Source: Acidobacteria bacterium RIFCSPLOWO2_12_FULL_66_21
GTDB lineage: Bacteria; Acidobacteriota; Vicinamibacteria; Vicinamibacterales; 2-12-FULL-66-21
Assembly: GCA_001767455.1 (NCBI GenBank)
Contig: MELC01000039.1
Location: 1 to 64,000 of the forward strand
Direction: 5' to 3'
Length of the DNA: 64,000 nucleotides
The notes under the pieces were generated by a model. It ran no database searches and had not been told where the DNA came from. It saw nothing but the letters and a program-made list of their open reading frames with translations. Each line of letters opens with the position of its first letter. Position 1 is the stretch's first letter. The translations under genes were made by a program, and so were the position numbers. Below, piece by piece: positions 42,063 through 50,200 of this stretch.

Positions 42063-42452
42063 ATGACATCGCCGCACGCCGCACTCACCCGCCGGGAGCG
42101 GGAGATCATCGACATCCTCTACCGCCGCGGGCGCGCGACGGCCGGCGAGGTCATGCGCGACCTGGCGGGCGGCCCGAGCTGCTCGACCGTCCGGACGCAG
42201 CTCCGGGTGCTCGAATCGAAAGGCCACGTCCGCCACGAGGAAGTCGGGCTCCGCTATGTGTACATGCCGGCGCTGCCACGCCATGCCGCGCGGAAGTCCG
42301 CGCTCCGGCATCTGGTCGAGACCTTCTACGGCGGCTCCACGGAGAAAGTCGTGGCGGCCCTGCTTGGCGCCGAGCACGCGAAGCTGTCACCCGAAGAACT
42401 GGATCGCATCGCGGAACTGGTCGAGAAGGTACAGAAGGAAGGCCGGCGATGA
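42063..42452 (+). CDS. BlaI/MecI/CopY-family transcriptional repressor
   Basis: A 129-residue repressor with the BlaI winged helix: LTRREREIIDILYRRGRATAGEVMRDLAGGPSCSTVRTQLRVLESKGHVRHEEVGLRYVYMPAL, followed by the family dimerisation region (LRHLVETFYGGSTEKVVAALL). Its stop overlaps the start of the membrane peptidase (ATGA). In BlaI-BlaR systems the peptidase inactivates the repressor after a signal, so this pair is likely a signal-transduction unit. It is preceded by a BlaI-like dyad. Confidence 0.95.
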   Translation: MTSPHAALTRREREIIDILYRRGRATAGEVMRDLAGGPSCSTVRTQLRVLESKGHVRHEEVGLRYVYMPALPRHAARKSALRHLVETFYGGSTEKVVAALLGAEHAKLSPEELDRIAELVEKVQKEGRR

Positions 42453-44143
42453 TGCTCCCCTTCGATGCCACCATCCGGGTCTCGCTCATCATCCTGATCG
42501 CGTTGGCCGGCACGCTGGTGTTCCGGCGCCGCTCCGCCGCGGTTCGCCACTGGGTGCTCGCGCTCGGCATCGCCTGCGCCGCTCTCTCGCCGCTGCTGCA
42601 CGTCTTCCTGCCATCGTGGGACATCGACATCATCGCGTTTTCGTCCGCCCCGCCAGGCGCCGCGGCGCCGCCAGCGGTCACGACGGCGGTCGCGGTGCAG
42701 CACCTCGGGACACCTTCACCTCAATTGGGTCCTTCAGAGGTTGGCCAGGGCGCGCCGCGCGGGCGGATCCCGCTGTCCGCGGCGGTGACCATCGTGTGGC
42801 TTGCCGGAGCCGCGGTCAGCGTGTCCGTGCTCCTCGTCGGCTCGAGGCGTCTGTCGCGAGTGGCCTCGGCCGCCCGGCCGGTCCGGACCGGACCCTGGGT
42901 CGACCTGGCGGCGGACCTGTGCCGCACGATTGGTCTCTCCCGCCGTGTCTCATTGCTTCAGAGCGACCATCCGACCCTCCTGGTGACCTGGGGGCTCGCA
43001 CGACCGAAGATCATCCTGCCCGCCGGTGCGGCCGACTGGCCGCGCGATCGCGTCCGGATCGTCCTCGGGCACGAGGTCGCGCACATCCGCCGTGGCGACT
43101 GGGCCGCCCAGATGATCGCGGAGATACTGCGCGCCGTGTACTGGTTCAACCCCCTGTTGTGGATCGCGTGCACGCGCCTGCGCGAGGAAAGCGAGCGTGC
43201 GTGCGACGACGCGGTGCTGACGAGCGGGGTGGAATCGGCCGACTACGCCTCGCATCTGGTGGACCTCGCCCGAACTCTGAACGTCGCGCCGCGGGTGCCC
43301 GGACCCGCGCTCGCGATGGCCCGCGCATCAAGCCTGGAAGGGAGAGTCAACGCCATGCTGAATACCCGCCTCAATCGCCGCCCGCCCAGCCATGTCACCC
43401 GCGTCGCGACCGCCGTGGTCCTTGTCGCGCTCGCGATCCCGATTGCCGTTGCGGCACAGCATCGGTTCTCGACAGTCGCCGGAACGGTGCTCGATCAGAC
43501 CGGCCGCTTCATGCCCGCCGCGACGTTGACGCTGACGAACACGTCGAACGGCGCAAAGTACGAGGTTCGTACCGACGGAACGGGCCGCTTCGTGTTCGTC
43601 GGCCTGCCGCCGGGCGACTATCGGTTGTCGGTGGCGCAGCCGGGCTTCATGTCCTTCAGTGAGTCGCTCGCGATCGCCGGAGATCTGAACCGTACGATTA
43701 CGCTTCAGATCGGTGCACTCCAGGAGACCGTTACGACGACCGGCAACGCGGCCGCGGCGCCTGATTCGACTGCCGCCCAGCGGCCGGAAGTCCGCGAACG
43801 CGCGGACCGGGCGCGGCAGCAGGCCGCGGCGAAGTGCGCCGGCGGCGCCCTCACCGGCGAGGCGGGAGGGAACATCCTGCAGCCGATGAAGATCGTCGAC
43901 GTCCGTCCGGCGTACCCCGAGGCGCTGCGGGCCGCCGGCATCGGCGGCGTCGTCACGCTGGAGGCGGTGATCGGCACGGACGGCACGGTTCGCGAGTCGA
44001 AGGCGGTGGCGCCGTCGACACCGGAGTTCGAAGCCGCGGCGACCGACGCCGTGCGCCAATGGGAATTCACGCCGACCTATCTGAACTGCACGCCCATCGA
44101 AGTCCGGATGAAGGTGACCCTCAACTTCGTGCCGCAGCGGTAG
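42449..44143 (+). CDS. M56 (BlaR1-like) membrane metallopeptidase with carboxypeptidase-regulatory and TonB domains
   Basis: A 564-residue membrane protein. Two or more N-terminal helices (SLIILIALAGTLVF, AAVTIVWLAGAAVSVSVLLVG) precede the M56 peptidase domain with HEVAH at residues 208-212 and AVYWFNPLLW ... ESERACDDAVL. After another helix comes a carboxypeptidase-regulatory-like beta-sandwich (VAGTVLDQTGRFMPAATLTLTNTSNGAKYEVRTDGTGRFVFVGLPPGDYRL), then a TonB C-terminal domain (GGVVTLEAVIGTDGTVRESKAV ... WEFTPTYLN). The beta-lactam sensor domain of classical BlaR1 is absent. Overlaps blaI-like by 4 bases. Confidence 0.9.
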   Translation: MMLPFDATIRVSLIILIALAGTLVFRRRSAAVRHWVLALGIACAALSPLLHVFLPSWDIDIIAFSSAPPGAAAPPAVTTAVAVQHLGTPSPQLGPSEVGQGAPRGRIPLSAAVTIVWLAGAAVSVSVLLVGSRRLSRVASAARPVRTGPWVDLAADLCRTIGLSRRVSLLQSDHPTLLVTWGLARPKIILPAGAADWPRDRVRIVLGHEVAHIRRGDWAAQMIAEILRAVYWFNPLLWIACTRLREESERACDDAVLTSGVESADYASHLVDLARTLNVAPRVPGPALAMARASSLEGRVNAMLNTRLNRRPPSHVTRVATAVVLVALAIPIAVAAQHRFSTVAGTVLDQTGRFMPAATLTLTNTSNGAKYEVRTDGTGRFVFVGLPPGDYRLSVAQPGFMSFSESLAIAGDLNRTITLQIGALQETVTTTGNAAAAPDSTAAQRPEVRERADRARQQAAAKCAGGALTGEAGGNILQPMKIVDVRPAYPEALRAAGIGGVVTLEAVIGTDGTVRESKAVAPSTPEFEAAATDAVRQWEFTPTYLNCTPIEVRMKVTLNFVPQR

Positions 44144-44217
44144 GGCCGCCGGCATTCGCCGCGGGAGCGGTTTCGGGGCGGATCGGCCCGGGATGAGGAG
44201 ATCGGCCGCATGCTTCA

Positions 44218-44223
44218 TATAAT
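44218..44223 (+). promoter_or_regulatory. -10 box of the cyclic glucan synthase gene
   Basis: Perfect TATAAT. Transcription from about 44230 would place the GTG at 44244 and the ATGs at 44268 and 44280 within 15-50 bases. The -35 region is weak. Confidence 0.45.
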
Positions 44224-44267
44224 GACTGCATGCTGATCGCCTCGTGTGCGCGCGGGCTCATCGCCTG

Positions 44268-47200
44268 ATGCCGGAGACCATGCCATTGCCGGCGGAATCG
44301 CCGGACGCGCCGCCAGCCTCTCCTCCGCTGTTCAGCCACGAGCAACTCGAGGCGCACGCGCTCGCGCTGGCGGCCGCGCACGCGGTGTCGGCCGACCCGC
44401 GCCGCGCCCGGCCGCTCCTGCCGCAGCTTGACGAGAGCGGCGCGCGCCTCGAAGAGGCGTACCAGTTCCTCTCCACCATCGCGCGCACCGACCCGCAGCC
44501 GGTCGCCTCGGAGGACTGGCTGCGCGACAACTACCACGTCGTCCAGGATCAGGTCCGCGAAGTCCGCCAGGATCTGCCGCGAAAGTTCTACCTCCAGTTG
44601 CCGAAGCTCGCCGAGGGTCCGTACGAGGGATACCCGCGCGTCTATCTGATCGCGCGCGAGCTCATCGCGCACACCGCGGGGCGCTTCAATCTCGAGACGC
44701 TGGTCGACTTCACGACGGCGTATCAGCGCGTCGCGCCGCTCGCGATCGGCGAGACGTGGGCGATTCCGATCATGCTCCGGCTCGGCCTGGTCGAGGAACT
44801 GCGGCGTCTGGTGGAGGGCGTCGTCTCGGCGCGCCACAGCCGCGAACAGGCGCGGAAATGGGAGGCCGCGCTCGCCGCGCGCACGACGCATCGCGAACCG
44901 GACTTCGATCGGATCCTGCAGGCCGAAGCCGCGGGCGGCGCGCGATTGTCCGCGGCGTTCGTCGTGGAGCTGATGCAGTGGCTCCGCGACCAGCCGGCGT
45001 CAGCGGCGCCTGCCTGGCAGGCCCTGCAGCGCGCGCTCGAGGCGCAGGGGGACTCGCCCGAAGAGCTTCTTCGCGTCGAGCACCAGCGCGAGGCGACCGA
45101 CCAGCTCGCGATCGGCAACGTGATCACGAGCATGCGCCTGCTGTCGTCGATCGACTGGGCGGTGTTCTTCGATCGCGTCAGCGTGGTGGAGCGGATCCTC
45201 GAGAACGATCCCGCCGGCGCGTACGGGGAGATGGATTTCGCGACCCGCGATCGCTACCGGCACTCCGTCGAGCAGCTGTCGCGGCGGTCGGCGACGCCCG
45301 AGCTCGCCGTGGCGGAGCGCGCGATCGCGCTCGCCCGTCACGCGCACGAGCACGATCCGAAGAACGACCGCCGCCATCACGTCGGCTACTACCTGATCTC
45401 GCGCGGACGCTTCAGCCTCGAAAAGGAGCTCGCGTACTCGCCCCACGCGCGCGAGCGGCTCGCCCGCTTCGTCTTCGAGCATCCGGCGATCGGGTATCTC
45501 GGCACGATTGCCGTGGCGACGGCCCTTGGCGTCTGGGGGCTCATCGCGTATGCGGGCCGGCAGGGCGCCACGCCCGGTGCGCGGTGGCTGGTCCTCCTGG
45601 CGACCCTCCTGCCCGTCAGCGAGCTGGCGATTGCGCTGCTGAACTCCCTCCTCACGTCGATGATTCAGCCGCGTCCACTGCCGAAACTGGGCTTGCGCAA
45701 GGGCATTCCAGCCGAGGATCGAACCATCGTCGGGGTGCCCGCCATCATCGGCTCGGAGGCGCACATCGAGTCGCTGTTCCACGATCTCGAGGTCCGGTTT
45801 CTTGCCAATCGCGATCCGTACCTCCATTTCGCGCTGCTCAGCGACTTCGCCGACGCGCCGGCCGAGGTCGACGAAGGTGACGGCCATCTGCTGACACTCG
45901 CGGTGGCGAAGGTCGACGCCCTCAACGAGCGGCATGGAGCCGATCGCTTCTTCCTGTTTCATCGCCAGCGCCGCTGGAACGCCGGCGAGCAACGCTGGAT
46001 GGGATGGGAGCGCAAGCGCGGGAAGCTCACCGAGTTCAACCGCCTGCTGCGGGGCGCGACCGATACCAGCTTCATCGTCACCCACGGCGACGTCACGATC
46101 CTGCCGTCGATCAGGTACGTGATCACCCTCGACTCCGACACCCAGCTGCCGATGGAGGCCGGACGCCGCCTCGTCGGAACCTTGTCGCACCCGCTGAACC
46201 GGCCCCGGTTCGATGCGCGATTGCGGCGGGTGACGGAAGGATACGGCGTGCTGCAGCCGCGCGTGCAGGTCAGCGTCGAGAGCGCGGCCCGGACGACCTT
46301 CGCGCAGGTCTTTGCCGGCCACGTCGGCCTCGATCCGTACACCACCGCCGTGTCCGACGTGTATCAGGATCTCTTTCACGAGGGCAGCTACGTCGGCAAG
46401 GGCATCTACGACGTCGATGCCTTCGACGCGGCTCTCGACGGCCGGGTCCCCGAGAACGCGCTGCTCAGCCACGATCTCTTCGAGGGCCTGTATGCGCGGG
46501 CGGGCCTGTGCACCGACATCGACCTGGTCGACGACTACCCGTTGAACTACCTCGCGTTCGCGGCGCGCCAGCACCGGTGGGTCCGCGGCGACTGGCAGAT
46601 TGCCCGGTGGCTCTGGCGCACCGTACCGGACGCGAACGGCCGGAAGGTGCCCAACCGGCTCCCCGCCATCGCAAGCTGGAAGATCCTCGACAACCTCCGG
46701 CGGAGCCTGCTCGCGCCCGCGCTCGTCGCGCTGTTCCTGGCGGGCTGGACGATGCTGCCGGGATCCGCCATGGTCTGGTCGGGCCTCGCCCTGCTGGTCC
46801 TCGCCTTCCCGGCGTACATGCAGGTGGGGCGATCGCTGTCCAGCCGTTTTCGCGGCGTGCCGCTGCGCGAGCACGTCCTCGCGGAGCGCGACAACGTGAT
46901 CGCCAGCGCCACGCAGGCGTTCCTTTCCACTGTGTTCCTGCTGCACCAGAGCTGGGTAATGCTCGACGCGATCGGACGCACGCTCGTGCGCCTGCTCGTC
47001 ACGCGCCGGCACATGCTCGAGTGGGTCACCGCGGACCACTCCGCCCACGTCGAGGCCACCGTGGGCGACGTCGTCCGGCACATGATCGCGACGCCGCTTG
47101 TCGCCGCGGCGATTGGGGTGGGTGTCCGTCTGGTCGCGCCCGCTCACCTGCCGCTCGCGCTTCCCATTGTCGCGCTCTGGTGCCTGTCACCGGCGCTCGC

Positions 47201-50200
47201 GTATGAAACGGGGCGTCCGCGCTCGAGCCGCCGCACGGCCCTCACGCACGCGCAGCGGACGGCCTTTCGCCGGATCGCGCGAAAGACGTGGCGGTTCTTC
47301 GACGATCTCGTGAAGCCGGAGGATCACTGGCTGATCCCCGACAACCTGCAGGAGAACCGCCGCGAGCTCGTCGCGCACCGCACGTCGCCGACCAACATCG
47401 GGCTGCAGCTGCTCTCGACGCTGGCGGCGCTGGACTTCGGGTATATCACCGTCGAGGCGTTCCTCGGCCGGCTGGAAGCGACCTTCGTGACGCTGCTCGC
47501 GCTGCAGCGGTACCGGGGCCACTTCTACAACTGGTACAACACGCGGACCCTCGAGCCGCTGGCGCCGTGTTACATCTCGACCGTCGACAGCGGCAACCTG
47601 GCCGGGTACCTCGTCACGCTGCGCGGTGCGCTTCTCGAGATCGGCGAGCGCCCCCCCGCGGTCGACGCGTCGTTCCTGGAAGGGCTCGAGGATCTCGTCG
47701 GCCTCGTCGAGGAGGAGATCGCGCGCGGTGAGGCGGACGCGGGCAGGGGCGCCGGCACGATCGCGCTGAAAAAGGATCTCGCGCACTTGCGCACCGAGCT
47801 CGGCCATCGGCCCGGCACGGCCGCGGCATGGAAGTCGCGGCTGACGCTGCTCCGCGACCGCATCTCCATTGTCAGCGTGCTGCTGCACGAGCTCGAAGAG
47901 CCGCTGCTCGCCACGAGCGCCGCGCCGGGGGCCCAGGTGTTCGGCGACGCGGGCTATTGGCTGGACCAGGCGGCCGCCGCGGTCGCCGATCGGATGCGGG
48001 ACCTCGAACACCCCATTCCGCGCGCGGAAATCGTCGAGCGCGCCGAACGGCTCGCCTCCCTCGCCGACGATCTTGTCGAGGAAACCGAATTCGACTTTCT
48101 TTTCGACAAGGAGCGGCAGCTCTTTTCGATTGGATTCAACGTCTCGGAAGGCCGTCTCGACGCGTCGTACTACGACACGCTGGCGTCGGAAGCGCGCCTG
48201 GCCAGCTTCCTGGCGATCGCGACCGGCAAGATCGATCAGGCCCACTGGTTCAAGCTGGGCCGGTCGCTGACGCCGAGCGGCCGATCGCGTGCGCTCCTCT
48301 CGTGGAGCGCCTCGATGTTCGAATACCTGATGCCGCTGCTCGTGATGCGCACGTATCCGGGCACGCTCCTGCACGAGACGTACGAAGCCATCGTCCGGCG
48401 CCAGCTCCAGTACGGCGAGCGGCGCGGCGTGCCCTGGGGGATCTCGGAGTCCGCCTATTACGCGCAGGACCTCGACGGCAACTATCAATACCGCGCCTTC
48501 GGCGTGCCGGGGCTCGGCCTCAAACGCGGGCTCGCTGACGACCTGGTCATCGCCTCGTACGCCAGCTTCCTCGCCGCCCCGCTGGCGCCGGAGGCGGTGC
48601 TCGCCAACGTCGAGCAGCTTCGAGCCGCGGGACTCGAAGGACAGTACGGGTTCTACGAGGCGATGGACTACACCATCGATCGACTGCCGAAGCAGCACGC
48701 CGGCGGAATGGCCGTGCGCACCTACATGGCGCACCATCAAGGCATGAGCCTGGTCGCCATCGACAACGCGATCAACGCCTGGCCGATGCAGAACCGCTTT
48801 CACGCGGACCCGCGCGTGCAGGCCGCCGAGCTGCTGCTGCACGAACGCATTCCGCACCTCGTCCCGCTGACGAATCCGCCGCTCGAAAAGGCCGAGCATG
48901 TCCCGGCGACGCGGCGGCTGCCGTCGCTCCATGTGCGCCGCTATGTCACGCCGCACACCCTGAGCCCGCGCACCCACTTCCTGTCGAACGGGTCCTACAC
49001 CGTCATGGTGACCAATGCCGGCGGCGGATACAGCCGCCGGCAGAACCTCGCGCTGACGCGATGGCGCGAGGACATCACCGGCGACGGCTGGGGCGCCTTC
49101 ATCTACGTGCGCGACCTGGACTCGAGAGAGGTCTGGTCGACCACGTTTCAGCCGACCGAACGCGAGCCGGATGAGTACGAGGTGACCTTCGCGCCGGACC
49201 GCGCGACGTGGCGGCGCGTGGACGGGACCATCGAGACGCGGACCGAGATCGTCGTCTCGCCGGAAGACGATGTGGAGCTGCGGCGGGTGTCGCTGACGAA
49301 TCACGGACGCGAGGCGCGCAGCTTCGATCTCACCAGCTATGCGGAGGTGGTGCTGGCGCCGGGGGACGCGGACCTGTCGCACCCGGCGTTCAGCAATCTG
49401 TTCATCGAGACGATCGCCGTGCCCGAACGCGACGCGTTGATGTGCCTCAGGCGGCCGCGCAGCGGCACCGACCGGCCGCACCTGATTCACGTGCTCAGCG
49501 GACGCGGCCGCCTGAGCGCCGCAACGGAGTACGAAACCGATCGCGGGCGGTTCGTCGGCCGCGGCCGCGGCCTCGATCGCCCGATTGCGCTGCAGACGAC
49601 CGCGCGCCTCGCGAATACCACCGGTCCCGTTCTCGATCCCATCGCCAGCCTGCGGCAATCGGTGCGCATTCCGCCGGGCGGGACGGCGCGGATCGCGTTC
49701 ACAACCGGATGTGCCGACACCGAAGAGGGCGCGCGGCAGTTGATCGAGAAGTATCACGACCGGCGCGCGGTCGCCCGCGCGCTCGCCCTGGCGAGCACCC
49801 ACAGCCAGATCGAGCTGCGGCACCTCGGGCTCACCATTGACGACACGATGACGTTTCAGCGCCTGGCGGGCCGTCTGACGTACGCCGATCCGCGCCTGCG
49901 GTCCGTCGACGCGGTGCGGCGAAACACGCGCGGGCAGGCCGAGTTGTGGAAATACGGCATTTCCGGCGACGTGCCGATCCTGCTCGTGCATGTCAAGGAG
50001 GCCGGAGAGGTCGAGCTGCTGCGCGACCTCCTGAAGGCGCACGAGTATCTCCGGCGCAAGGGCCTGGCCTTCGATCTCGTCGTGCTGAACGATCACGCGT
50101 CCAGCTACCTGCAGGACCTGCAGAACACGCTGCTCCAGATGGTCGAAAGCAGTCCCGAGCAGGGCTGGGTGGATCGTCCGGGCGGCGTCTTCCTGCGCCG

